Of a DNA stretch of 64,000 nucleotides, positions 9,222 to 17,469 are shown piece after piece (position 1 is the stretch's first letter; every line of letters starts with the position of its first letter). The notes beneath the pieces were generated by a model that saw only the letters and a list, made by a program, of their open reading frames with translations, ran no database searches and was not told the DNA's origin. The DNA is from Taibaiella chishuiensis. Its GTDB lineage: Bacteria; Bacteroidota; Bacteroidia; Chitinophagales; Chitinophagaceae. The DNA lies in the NCBI RefSeq assembly GCF_003014535.1, contig NZ_PYGD01000001.1, positions 1,302,001-1,366,000 of the forward strand, read 5' to 3'. The position numbers and the translations under genes were made by a program.

Positions 9222-9575
9222 ATGAAACGTATTTCAGGGCTTTTAGCCATCCTCCTTATAGCTGTAAATTTTTCTTTTGCCCAGGGCAAAAAAGATATAG
9301 CCACCGAAAAAATAACGGTACAGGGTACCTGTAACCAGTGTAAAAAACGCATAGAAGACGCTGCTTACAGTCCTGGCGTAAAACGTGCGGAATGGAATAA
9401 AGACACTAAGGAACTGACCGTTACCTACAAACCTTCCAAGACATCGCTCCAGAAGATCGAAGAACACATAGCCCGTGCCGGTCATGATGCGGGTGATGTA
9501 CACGCGACCGACAGTGCCTACAACCAATTACCGGAATGCTGCGCCTATAAAAGTGAACACGTAGAAGCGCACTAA
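9222..9575 (+). CDS. Secreted heavy-metal-associated (HMA) domain protein
   Basis: 117 residues. The signal peptide ends near FSFAQG (residue 20). An HMA ferredoxin-like fold follows, with the metal-binding loop GTCNQCKKRIEDA (CxxC) and the conserved GVKRAEWNKDTKELTVTYKP strand. Two further cysteines occur near the end (PECCAYKSEHVEAH), with His residues that could add metal ligands. It probably binds copper or a similar soft metal in the periplasm. It ends 5 bases before the TonB receptor gene, so the two are almost certainly one operon. Confidence 0.88.
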   Translation: MKRISGLLAILLIAVNFSFAQGKKDIATEKITVQGTCNQCKKRIEDAAYSPGVKRAEWNKDTKELTVTYKPSKTSLQKIEEHIARAGHDAGDVHATDSAYNQLPECCAYKSEHVEAH

Positions 9576-9580
9576 GCGGT

Positions 9581-11884
9581 ATGCACCTTTATCATAAACC
9601 ATACCCGGCCGGGCCCCGAAAGCCCCGCCGGTCGAACTATAGCACAATCCTGATCTTTTCCGGACTTTTGCTGTCGGCCACCTATGCATCAGCGCAGGAT
9701 GCAGGTATACGGCAGATCTCCGGAACGATTACCGATGCAGGCACGAAAGAGGGCCTGCCGGGCGCTTCGATCCGCGCCCTGGGCTCGGATCATGGTACCG
9801 TTGCCGATGCGGAGGGCAATTTTAGCCTTAGCCTGCCGGACAGTGCCGCCCGGGTAGTCGTAAGTTATGTGGGCTTCGAGAATGATACCCTTGATGTGGC
9901 TGCCGGCACGACTCCGTTTACCGTGGCCCTTCGCGAAACCCGCAACCTGAAGGAAGTAACCATCGAAAGCCGCCGGAAAAGTACCGAGATCAATTTGCTG
10001 GGTACGATGAAGACCGAGAAGATCGGCTCCCGTGAACTGATGAAAGCCGCCTGTTGCAACCTGAGCGAGAGTTTCGAAACTACTCCTTCGGTCGACGTGG
10101 GCTTTACCGATGCCGTAAGCGGTTATAAACAGATCCAGATGCTGGGACTGGCTGGATCGTATACTTCCTTTACCCGCGAGAATATACCCGATGTACGCGG
10201 ACTGGCCGCTATTACCGGTCTTACCTTTACGCCGGGCGCCTGGGTGGAAAGCATGCAGCTGAGCAAAGGTGCAGGCAGCGTGGTGAACGGCTATGAAGGC
10301 ACTGCAGGCCAGATCAATATTGAATGGCGCAAACCCTTCGCCGAAAAAGAACCCCGCCTGTATCTCAATGGCTACCAAAGCGTGCAGGGGCGTACAGAAG
10401 GCAACCTGGTACTGAGCCATAAATTCTCGGAATCCCTGAGCACCAACCTGCTGTTGCATGGCCGCGGCGACTGGGCTAAGATAGACCAGAATAAAGACGG
10501 CTTCCTGGACCAGCCGCTGGGCCAGACTTTCGTAGGCTCTAACCGCTGGTTTTACTTTGGTAAATCGGGCCTGGAGATCCAGGGGGGTATCAAAGGCGTA
10601 TACCTCGACAATACCGGCGGCCAGAAGGCCTACAGCAAAGGTACCGAACAGGTAACAGGCAATCCCTGGGGATACGAGCAGCAGATTAAACGAGTGGAAG
10701 GCTGGGCCAAGATCGGTAAGGTGTTCCCGGCCAAGTCCTGGAAGAGCATGGGCCTGCAGTTATCCGGTATTTACCACGATCAGCAGAGCCTCTTCGGCGG
10801 CCGCAATTACGATGGCCGGCAAAAGAGCTTTTATGCCAATTACATCTACCAGACCATTATCGGCAATACCAATAACATCATCAAAGGCGGCGCCAGTTTC
10901 CAGGCCGACGACTATAAGGAAAGCTTTACCGGCGCCGGTTATAAACGTACCGAATATGTGCCCGGCGCCTTCGTGGAATATGCCTATAACTACCTGACCA
11001 AATTCAGCGTGGTTGCGGGCTTGCGGGGCGACTACCACAATATATTCGGCGCCTTTGTAACACCGAGATTGCATGTCCGTTATGCACCGCTGGAAAATAC
11101 GGTGTTCCGTGCATCGGCGGGCAGGGCGCAGCGTACGGCTAATATCTTTGCCGAAAACCTGGGTTATATGGCCAGCAACAGGGCTTTCGTAGTGAATGGC
11201 AACGGCGGTAAAGCCTATGGCCTTAACCCGGAAGTAGCCTGGAATATGGGCCTTAACTTCACCAAGAAGTTTATGCTCAACTATCGCGATGGGGCTTTCA
11301 GTATGGATTACTACTATACCGACTTTACCAACCAGGTGGTAGTAGATATCGAACAACCGCATGAAGTGAAGTTCTATAACCTCAACGGGAAGTCTTATGC
11401 ACACAGCTTCCAGGCGCAGCTCGACTATGAGCCCGTGCGCAACCTGGATGTAAGACTGGCTTACCGTTATTACGATGTAAGGGCCACTTATGAGGGTGTA
11501 TTGAAACAAAAGCCACTGATAGCGCCGCATCGTGCCTTTATGAACATCGGTTACGAAACGAAGAACAGCTGGAAGTTTGACTACACCCTGCAATGGGTAG
11601 GTACGAAACGTATACCGGCCCACCTGACTGATGATGAACCCGGCGGACATGTTATGGATTCGCAGTCGCCTTCTTTTGTGCAGATGAATGCACAGATCAG
11701 CAAAAGCTGGCAGGATGGCAATGTGGAAGTATACCTGGGCGGCGAAAACCTGACCGGTTATATGCAGCATAACCTGATCCTGGGCGCCTCCGATCCTTAT
11801 GGCAAGAGCTTTGACGGCTCGCTGGTATGGGGCCCGGCTATGGGACGTAACTTTTACGTTGGCTTCCGGTACAAACTGAAATAG
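9581..11884 (+). CDS. TonB-dependent receptor, probable metal (copper-type) uptake
   Basis: 767 residues. A signal sequence (about 20-39, ILIFSGLLLSATYASAQ) is followed by a carboxypeptidase-like domain (about 45-125), the plug (about 130-250) and a 22-strand type barrel ending in FYVGFRYKLK. The plug contains KAACCNLSESFETTPSVDV. The paired cysteines in this spot are typical of Bacteroidota receptors found with HMA and HYC_CC_PP genes. The operon context (5 bases after the HMA gene) supports uptake of a metal or metal complex across the outer membrane. Copper is an inference from similar clusters. A terminator follows directly. Confidence 0.88.
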   Translation: MHLYHKPYPAGPRKPRRSNYSTILIFSGLLLSATYASAQDAGIRQISGTITDAGTKEGLPGASIRALGSDHGTVADAEGNFSLSLPDSAARVVVSYVGFENDTLDVAAGTTPFTVALRETRNLKEVTIESRRKSTEINLLGTMKTEKIGSRELMKAACCNLSESFETTPSVDVGFTDAVSGYKQIQMLGLAGSYTSFTRENIPDVRGLAAITGLTFTPGAWVESMQLSKGAGSVVNGYEGTAGQINIEWRKPFAEKEPRLYLNGYQSVQGRTEGNLVLSHKFSESLSTNLLLHGRGDWAKIDQNKDGFLDQPLGQTFVGSNRWFYFGKSGLEIQGGIKGVYLDNTGGQKAYSKGTEQVTGNPWGYEQQIKRVEGWAKIGKVFPAKSWKSMGLQLSGIYHDQQSLFGGRNYDGRQKSFYANYIYQTIIGNTNNIIKGGASFQADDYKESFTGAGYKRTEYVPGAFVEYAYNYLTKFSVVAGLRGDYHNIFGAFVTPRLHVRYAPLENTVFRASAGRAQRTANIFAENLGYMASNRAFVVNGNGGKAYGLNPEVAWNMGLNFTKKFMLNYRDGAFSMDYYYTDFTNQVVVDIEQPHEVKFYNLNGKSYAHSFQAQLDYEPVRNLDVRLAYRYYDVRATYEGVLKQKPLIAPHRAFMNIGYETKNSWKFDYTLQWVGTKRIPAHLTDDEPGGHVMDSQSPSFVQMNAQISKSWQDGNVEVYLGGENLTGYMQHNLILGASDPYGKSFDGSLVWGPAMGRNFYVGFRYKLK

Positions 11885-11907
11885 TGTGTTGATAAGCTAA
11901 AATGAAA

Positions 11908-11935
11908 GACCCGCCGGATACCGGCGGGTCTTTTT
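11908..11935 (+). terminator. Terminator of the metal-uptake cluster
   Basis: Arms GACCCGCCGG and CCGGCGGGTC with a 3-base loop are followed by TTTTTG. Confidence 0.9.
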
Positions 11936-11939
11936 GTTG

Positions 11940-12290
11940 GATATATGGGGCGTAGCGGGATGCTATGACCAGATAGAGCAGTGTAGGTAACGGGTGTTGA
12001 GCAAAGCATGCCTATGCGGTTGGTGGCCAGATGTTACGACCAATGTGCACAAGTGCGCCGCGTCGCTGTATCGCTGCGAGAAAAAAAGTATTCCATTGCT
12101 GCAAATAGTTTAGCTGCCAGGGCATGTAAATTCGTAGCGAGATAACACGAATAGCGAAGCAAATCAATAGGGATCTGGCAAAATGATGATTCGTTTTAAG
12201 AACAAGGCTTTTTATTAACCCACAGGAATTCCGCTTGATCCAGTATATATGGGTCATAGCGTGACGCTGCAACCAGCGCAGGATCGCAAT
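11940..12290. repeat. Non-coding region with degenerate REP-like palindromes
   Basis: I see no credible gene in these 350 bases. Two related short elements are present: CGTAGCGGGATGCTATG at 11951-11967 and CATAGCGTGACGCTGCAAC at 12255-12273. Both resemble the perfect palindrome at 23969-23991 (GTTCGTAGCG-GGA-CGCTACGAAC). A weaker relative (CGTAGCGAGATAACACGAAT) starts near 12133. They look like a dispersed extragenic repeat family of unknown function. Confidence 0.45.
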
Positions 12291-12294
12291 AAAA

Positions 12295-12320
12295 AAAGCC
12301 GCTTCGGATGAAGCGGCTTT
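12295..12320 (-). terminator. Terminator after nusG
   Basis: Arms AAAGCCGCTTC and GAAGCGGCTTT with a GGAT loop. On the minus strand a run of T residues follows (complement of the A run at 12291-12297). It ends the secE-nusG transcript, so rplK does not follow here as it does in many bacteria. Confidence 0.9.
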
Positions 12321-12338
12321 GCAATTGTATCTTTAAGC

Positions 12339-12914
12339 TTAGGCGATCTTTTCTACCTGTGAATAGTTCAGCTCTACCGGGGTAGCGCGACCGAATATCT
12401 TCACGACGATCTTCAGCTTTTTCTTCTCTTCGTTTACTTCTTCGATGGTACCGTTGAAATCGTTGAACGGGCCGTCGATGATCTTGATGGTTTCGCCCAC
12501 GATATAAGGTTCTGCATAACCGATGCCGGCTTCAGAAACCTCATCCAGTTTACCGAACATCTTGTTCACCTCGCTTTTGCGCAGGGCGATCGGATGCTCC
12601 TTGCCCAGGAAGTGGATTACGCTGGTTACGGCAGTAATACCCTGGATCATGGTGTCGTTCAGTTTGCCGTCGAGCGCTTCCAGCATGATATAACCCGGGA
12701 ACAGGGTTTTTTCACGCAGCACTTTTTTGCCATTCACTACCTTGAACACTTTTTCTACCGGGCAAAGGATCTGCAGGATTGCATTTCCCCAGCCGTTTAT
12801 CTTCACTTCCTTATCAAGGTGTTCTTTTACTTTTCTCTCTTTACCGCTTACAATACGCAGTACATACCATTTGGTCTCCTGTTCTATTGCTTGTGGTGTA
12901 GTATTTTCACTCAT
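12339..12914 (-). CDS. nusG: Transcription termination/antitermination protein NusG
   Basis: 191 residues. The N-terminal NGN domain starts at KWYVLRIVSGKERKVKEHLDKE and contains the family hallmark FPGYIMLEA. The C-terminal KOW domain contains GETIKIIDGPFNDFNGTIEEVN. NusG binds RNA polymerase and links transcription to Rho and the ribosome. It lies 41 bases after secE in the classical secE-nusG pair, but the downstream ribosomal protein genes are absent and a terminator closes the unit. Confidence 0.97.
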   Translation of the reverse strand: MSENTTPQAIEQETKWYVLRIVSGKERKVKEHLDKEVKINGWGNAILQILCPVEKVFKVVNGKKVLREKTLFPGYIMLEALDGKLNDTMIQGITAVTSVIHFLGKEHPIALRKSEVNKMFGKLDEVSEAGIGYAEPYIVGETIKIIDGPFNDFNGTIEEVNEEKKKLKIVVKIFGRATPVELNYSQVEKIA

Positions 12915-12955
12915 TTGTTAAATTGAATTTCTAAGCCGTAAAATCGCTTTGTGGT

Positions 12956-13150
12956 TTACTTGGTCATACCGTAAATCAACTTCATTACAGCTTCTGAAGC
13001 GGCGTCCATGCCGAAGATCAGAGCGGTAACGATAGCCAGGGAAGCTAAAACGATCAACGTGGTCTGTTGCAGCTCATTCCAGGAAGGCCAGCTTACTTTA
13101 TGGATCAGCTCATCATATGACTCCTGGATATAGGTTCCGAATTTGCTCAT
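12956..13150 (-). CDS. secE: Preprotein translocase subunit SecE
   Basis: 64 residues, the short single-span form. ESYDELIHKVSWPSWNELQQTT is the conserved amphipathic region of SecE, and one transmembrane helix follows (TLIVLASLAIVTALIFG). It is the essential gamma-type subunit of the SecYEG channel in the inner membrane. It sits between tRNA-Trp and nusG, as in most bacteria. Confidence 0.95.
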   Translation of the reverse strand: MSKFGTYIQESYDELIHKVSWPSWNELQQTTLIVLASLAIVTALIFGMDAASEAVMKLIYGMTK

Positions 13151-13259
13151 AATAGGTATAATAAGATAAAAAGGTAAATATTAAACATGGGTTGCTTTGA
13201 TTGCAATATTGCTACTGCCACTTCCGATCTTTAAAATTTACCTTTTACATTAAAATTAG

Positions 13260-13330
13260 CACGGGCACTAGGATTCGAACCCAGATCAAAGGTTTTGGAG
13301 ACCCGTATGCTACCGTTGCACCATGCCCGT
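13260..13330 (-). tRNA. tRNA-Trp (anticodon CCA)
   Basis: On the minus strand the 7-bp acceptor stem ACGGGCA / TGCCCGT encloses the D arm (GTGCAACGGTAGCATAC), the anticodon loop CTCCAAA (CCA), and the T loop GGTTCGAATCC. The discriminator base is G and the CCA tail is not encoded (the next bases are CTA). The bottom of the anticodon stem has a C-T mismatch. The gene lies 109 bases before secE and is probably on the same transcript. The tuf gene that often precedes it is not present. Confidence 0.96.
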
Positions 13331-13358
13331 GTATGTACTTATGAAAGAACTCAAAATA

Positions 13359-13387
13359 AAAAGTCAAAAGAAGAACTTTTGACTTTT
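13359..13387. other. Inverted repeat in the tRNA-Trp leader
   Basis: A perfect 12-bp inverted repeat (AAAAGTCAAAAG / CTTTTGACTTTT) with a 5-base loop lies between a candidate -7 box (13402-13409) and the tRNA 5' end. It would form a hairpin in the pre-tRNA leader and could act as a processing signal or weak terminator. Confidence 0.5.
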
Positions 13388-13401
13388 GAACTCTTGGAGC
13401 G

Positions 13402-13409
13402 CAAAGATA
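13402..13409 (-). promoter_or_regulatory. Candidate -7 box for the tRNA-Trp-secE-nusG unit
   Basis: TATCTTTG on the minus strand matches the Bacteroidota consensus TAnnTTTG. I see no good TTTG -33 match at the usual spacing, so this rests on the -7 box and position. Confidence 0.45.
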
Positions 13410-13635
13410 AGAAACCTTTTGAAATAAAAAATTCTTTTTTCGAAGAAGTTAAAATTTCAGGGCTTTCCTGGAGCTTGACGAATGTCAACCGGCGGATAAA
13501 GTAAGCAGAAGTAATACAGCAATTTGCGAATTAAATTTGTGGAATGACGGCTGTTTCCTAATTTAGCAGCCCAATAGGAACGGCTTGTATCCGTCCGCCT
13601 TATTTAATTTTTAGAGCAATTCATATATTCTTTCC

Positions 13636-14871
13636 ATGATCGAAATTAAAGTGCCGCCAGTAGGCGAATCCATCAGCGAAGTAACCCTTGTAAAATGGTT
13701 GAAAAACGACGGGGATTATGTTGAGCGGGATGAAATCATTTGCGAATTGGAGTCCGAGAAGGCTACTTTTGAGCTGAATGCAGAACAAGCCGGTATTTTA
13801 CAGACGGTAGCCAAAGAGGGCGATACCCTGAACATCGGCGATGTGGCCTGTAAGATCGACGAAACTGCCGCCAAACCGGAATCAGCTGCCCCTGCAGCCG
13901 CTCCGAAAGCAGAGGAAAAGAAAGAAGAACCTAAAAAAGAGGCGGCTCCACAGGCACAAGCTGCTGCGCCCGCCGCTGCAGCTTCCGATGTAAAAGCAAC
14001 CCCGGTGGCCAACGCGATTATGGCCGACAAAAAAGTACAGCCCGAAAGCGTAAAAGGAAGCGGTTCTATGGGCCGTATCCTGAAAAGCGATGTGCTGGCA
14101 GCCCTCGAAAACCCCGGCCGTACACCTGGCAAACCGCTGTATAGTCGCGAAGACCGTCCGCAAAAAATGAGCAACCTGCGTAAAACCATTTCACGCAGAC
14201 TGGTAGAAGCCAAGAATACAACGGCCATGCTCACCACGTTCAACGAGGTGGATATGACCCGTATCATGGAGATCCGCAAGGTATACAAAGACAAATTCAA
14301 AGAACAACATGGCGTAAACCTGGGCTTTATGTCCTTCTTTACCAAAGCATGTTGCATAGCGCTGCAGGAATGGCCTGCCGTAAATGCCTATATCGACGGC
14401 GATTCCGTGATCTACCATGAATACTGCGATATCTCTATCGCCGTATCTGCGCCTAAAGGCCTGGTGGTTCCGGTTATCCGTAATGCCGAAAGTATGGCTA
14501 TGAACGAGATCGAGGCCAAGGTGGTAGAACTGGCTACTAAAGCCCGCGACAACAAACTTACGATCGAAGAAATGACCGGCGGTACCTTTACCATTACCAA
14601 CGGTGGTGTATTCGGTTCGCTGATGAGCACACCGATCATCAATATCCCGCAATCGGCTATCCTCGGTATGCACAAGATCCAGGACCGCCCGATGGCCATC
14701 AACGGTAAAGTAGAGATCCGCCCGATGATGTACCTGGCGCTGAGCTACGATCACCGTATTATCGATGGTCGTGAGTCTGTAGGTTTCCTGGTAAGGGTAA
14801 AAGAACTGCTCGAAAACCCCGAACTGTTGCTGATCGGCAAAGATCCTGTAAAAGCCCTGCTGGAACTCTAA
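13636..14871 (+). CDS. odhB: Dihydrolipoyllysine succinyltransferase (2-oxoglutarate dehydrogenase E2)
   Basis: 411 residues. An N-terminal lipoyl domain (1-77) has Lys42 in [10 protein letters not shown] as the lipoylation site. An Ala/Lys/Pro-rich linker (about 80-120) and a peripheral subunit-binding domain (about 122-165, [12 protein letters not shown] ... [13 protein letters not shown]) follow. The C-terminal catalytic core ends with the active-site motif [12 protein letters not shown]. The core block [24 protein letters not shown] is typical of succinyltransferases rather than acetyltransferases. The enzyme moves succinyl groups to CoA in the TCA cycle. The E1 gene (sucA) is not next to it within this window, and a terminator follows. 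Confidence 0.93.
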   Translation: MIEIKVPPVGESISEVTLVKWLKNDGDYVERDEIICELESEKATFELNAEQAGILQTVAKEGDTLNIGDVACKIDETAAKPESAAPAAAPKAEEKKEEPKKEAAPQAQAAAPAAAASDVKATPVANAIMADKKVQPESVKGSGSMGRILKSDVLAALENPGRTPGKPLYSREDRPQKMSNLRKTISRRLVEAKNTTAMLTTFNEVDMTRIMEIRKVYKDKFKEQHGVNLGFMSFFTKACCIALQEWPAVNAYIDGDSVIYHEYCDISIAVSAPKGLVVPVIRNAESMAMNEIEAKVVELATKARDNKLTIEEMTGGTFTITNGGVFGSLMSTPIINIPQSAILGMHKIQDRPMAINGKVEIRPMMYLALSYDHRIIDGRESVGFLVRVKELLENPELLLIGKDPVKALLEL

Positions 14872-14894
14872 TTCCGCAGACAACATCTATAACG

Positions 14895-14927
14895 ATCCCC
14901 CTTCTTACCGGAGGGGGATTTTTTTTG
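14895..14927 (+). terminator. Terminator after odhB
   Basis: A GC-rich stem (ATCCCCC ... GGGGGAT) is followed by nine T residues. Confidence 0.88.
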
Positions 14928-15043
14928 TGCTTGTGGTTATGGGAGGCAGGTGTGCTGTTTATACGCGGCTGCCCGATAGGAGGAGCGTTGGCTGTAAACC
15001 GGATAATGGGTATTTTTAAACGGTAAAAATGTAAATACAGAAC

Positions 15044-15766
15044 ATGGAACAAGACTGGTTGAAAAAATATGAAGCGGTAAAAGACATCCTGGTATGTCCT
15101 ACCGACCTGGAATCCTATTTTACCCCGGGCGAAATCTGCGGCGCACCTATGGAAACGATGCCTGTCGGCGACATCTACCTGCCTACAGGCAAGCTGGTGG
15201 TCCGCGATCCGCTGGTTACGTTAAATGCAGGCGCTACACCTTATCTTACCGAGGCGCCCAAAGGCACCTTTCCGGTAACCATTGCCGTGGTGAAGTCTGC
15301 CAGTTGGGGCGACCGCTATGCCGCGGTAAAAGTGACTTTCACGGCAGAAAAACCGGCGGTGTACCGCGAAGCCCTGGTGGGCATGGAAAACCTGGAAGGC
15401 CTGAAAGACGGCGATTTCTTTGGCTTTGGCGTCGATGCGGGCCTGGGTTGTATCGCCGATGTGGAAGCCCTCCCTTATTTCGATAAATTCTTTGAAGAAC
15501 AGCAGATCGAAAACACCTACGACGATTATTTCGCCGGCCTGTTTGAACAGAGTTTCCAGGCAAATCCCAGGAATCAGAGAAAAGGCGGCGACTGGATCAA
15601 CTGGCAGATACCGGGTACCGATTACCGCATCCCGATGTTTGCCAGCGGTTTCGGCGACGGTGTATATCCCGTATACTTCGCTTATGATGCGCAGGACCGG
15701 ATCTGTGCTTTGTATATCCAGTTTATCGATATCGAACTGGAGTTTAGCGGCGCCGGTGAAGGATAA
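15044..15766 (+). CDS. DUF4241 domain protein
   Basis: 240 residues, no signal peptide or membrane segment. The blocks VGDIYLPTGKLVVRDPLVTL, FPVTIAVVKSASWGDRYAAVKVTF and FGFGVDAGLGCIADVEA are the recognisable DUF4241 signature. The family is widespread in bacteria, is often near polymorphic-toxin immunity genes, and has no proven function. Here it stands alone with no toxin nearby, so an immunity role is not supported by context. Confidence 0.8.
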   Translation: MEQDWLKKYEAVKDILVCPTDLESYFTPGEICGAPMETMPVGDIYLPTGKLVVRDPLVTLNAGATPYLTEAPKGTFPVTIAVVKSASWGDRYAAVKVTFTAEKPAVYREALVGMENLEGLKDGDFFGFGVDAGLGCIADVEALPYFDKFFEEQQIENTYDDYFAGLFEQSFQANPRNQRKGGDWINWQIPGTDYRIPMFASGFGDGVYPVYFAYDAQDRICALYIQFIDIELEFSGAGEG

Positions 15767-15793
15767 AGCACCGGCAGGCGGCAGGCAGCCGGG

Positions 15794-17173
15794 CTACAGC
15801 CTGCCTACCGTAACATCACTGCTGTCGAGCAGGGCTTCGATCTTTTTCTCGGCCTTTACCACCTGGTAGCGTAGGGGCGAAAGCAGCCAGCGGCTGCGGA
15901 TACGTTTAAGCCGGTCGCCGGGTGGTTGCAGGAAGATCCGCAACAGCCAGGTAAAAGGCAGCGGGTTGCGGAAGGTGCGTGATAGCTTTACATAATAGAT
16001 CACCGTTTCGGGGCTGCATTGTTCCAGGATCTCGGCCACTTCTTCCGGGCTGTTGAGCGAGGAGATGCATAATACCGATCCGTAGCGGGGCTGGAAGTAA
16101 CCGCTCAGTTCGCGGTCGTTATGCCAGCTGCTGTTGCTGATGATGCGTTGTACATAAGCCTGCATATCGGCCTGCTCCGCCACCTGCAGGGTTTGGTCGG
16201 GTATGAATTTTACCTCCCATTCCTTTTGGTTCAGCGTTTCGTAGGCGGTCCATACACAGTTTTTATAATGGTTCAGCATTTCGGCGGCAAATACATTATT
16301 GCGTTGCAGATCGCCGAGGGCGGTATGGAAACTGGCATAAAAGTAAACATGAGAGGCATAGGGATCGTAGATCTCCGGCACGCGTACCACCAGTTCGCGG
16401 TTTTTGGCATAGACCTTCCATACGATACGGCGCACATCGTCGCCGCTTTCAAAATCTTTATAGTTCAGGTATTCGCCGTCTACCCGGCGCAGCTGCTCGA
16501 TGCGTACATCCGTCTGTTCCGTCTTGCGGGGCAGGGCTTCTTTTTCCTCCATACGGACACGTTCCGGCGCCTGGTAAAAATGCCCCTGTACCGGTTGCCG
16601 TACCGGGAAGGAAAACAGCTGCAGCATATCCTCGAAGTATACAAAACCACCTTTTACCGCGTACTCCTTAATGTCGGGCAGTTCCAGCAGGCTTTTGCCC
16701 GATACGCCGTCGCGCCAGAACTGTTGCGGGCGGCGTTTGTTGGAGGCCAGGATAAATTTGTCGGTCATGCGGTGATCGTCGTAGAACAGGCGGCCTTTGA
16801 TAAAACCCAGGAAGGGGCGGCGTACCTGGCGCAGCAAGGCTTCGATCCAGATGCCTTTATGCTTTTCGACCGGGCGGAATACGAACTCCAGCACATGTTT
16901 GCGGCTGCGGCGCAGCCACAGGTAATATCCCCAGCACACCAGGCTGCTCAACAGCGAAAAGCCGACCAGCACGATAATGAACCAGAAGGCCGTGGTGCCC
17001 ATCAGGATAATGAGCGGGCGAAAGGACGAAACTTCCTCTTCTTTAACCGGGGCGCCGGGTTTTACGATCTGTATGCAGGCCCATAGGGCAATGCCGGTAA
17101 CAAAGGCATTGAGCGTAAGCGGGAAATACTGCAGATAGTACCGGAGACGACGGATCAGGTTTTTCAGCTTCAT
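15794..17173 (-). CDS. DUF58 domain membrane protein
   Basis: 459 residues. Two transmembrane segments occur near the N-terminus (about 18-36 and 52-88). The region YLNYKDFESGDDVRRIVWKVYAKN is the DUF58 core motif, in which an acidic block and GDDxRxIxWK precede a vWA-like fold. DUF58 proteins usually sit beside MoxR ATPases and vWA proteins, but none is seen here. The C-terminal half (about 300-459) has no motif I recognise. Function unknown; probably inner-membrane with a large cytoplasmic part. Confidence 0.7.
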   Translation of the reverse strand: MKLKNLIRRLRYYLQYFPLTLNAFVTGIALWACIQIVKPGAPVKEEEVSSFRPLIILMGTTAFWFIIVLVGFSLLSSLVCWGYYLWLRRSRKHVLEFVFRPVEKHKGIWIEALLRQVRRPFLGFIKGRLFYDDHRMTDKFILASNKRRPQQFWRDGVSGKSLLELPDIKEYAVKGGFVYFEDMLQLFSFPVRQPVQGHFYQAPERVRMEEKEALPRKTEQTDVRIEQLRRVDGEYLNYKDFESGDDVRRIVWKVYAKNRELVVRVPEIYDPYASHVYFYASFHTALGDLQRNNVFAAEMLNHYKNCVWTAYETLNQKEWEVKFIPDQTLQVAEQADMQAYVQRIISNSSWHNDRELSGYFQPRYGSVLCISSLNSPEEVAEILEQCSPETVIYYVKLSRTFRNPLPFTWLLRIFLQPPGDRLKRIRSRWLLSPLRYQVVKAEKKIEALLDSSDVTVGRL

Positions 17174-17402
17174 AACAAGGGGGAAAGTTACGGATTAAAT
17201 GGAATAACAACGCGCCTCATTGTCGCTCTGCATTTTAACAACCGGGCAGAACAACGCAACCGGCACGAATGAAATTGTATAGCTATAAATATTCTCAATA
17301 TCCTTTCTACAGATGGTAACAAAAACATTACGACCTTTGCGCCGAAACCCGGAAGATACCCCGGCTAACAAATGTTTAACGAGAGGCTAAAATAAAAATT
17401 AA

Positions 17403-17418
17403 TTAAACGTTTGTTTAA
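17403..17418. promoter_or_regulatory. Palindromic operator TTAAAC-N4-GTTTAA (copy 1)
   Basis: TTAAAC GTTT GTTTAA, flanked by further symmetric bases (AA...TT), overlaps the -33 element of the promoter of the lipid operon at 17470. The same half-sites and 4-base spacer recur at 57289 and 61064, upstream of spt and the inositol-phosphate synthase gene. The AAAC-N4-GTTT core resembles sites of fatty-acid-responsive TetR regulators such as PsrA; that link is an inference. Confidence 0.7.
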
Positions 17419-17440
17419 TTATTGAGTTTCCGTAATTTTG
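17410..17440 (+). promoter_or_regulatory. Bacteroidota-type promoter of the 17470 lipid operon
   Basis: TTTG at 17410-17413, a 19-base spacer and TAATTTTG at 17433-17440 match the phylum consensus TTTG-N19-TAnnTTTG. The start codon is 30 bases downstream. The -33 element lies inside the palindromic operator, so a bound repressor would block it. Confidence 0.7.
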
Positions 17441-17469
17441 CCTTTGAAATTGGGTAAATAATCTGGAGT

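Noticed and set aside
12012..12272. 86-codon minus-strand open frame
   Set aside because: It spans the REP-like repeats, has no family signature, and has composition unlike nearby genes.
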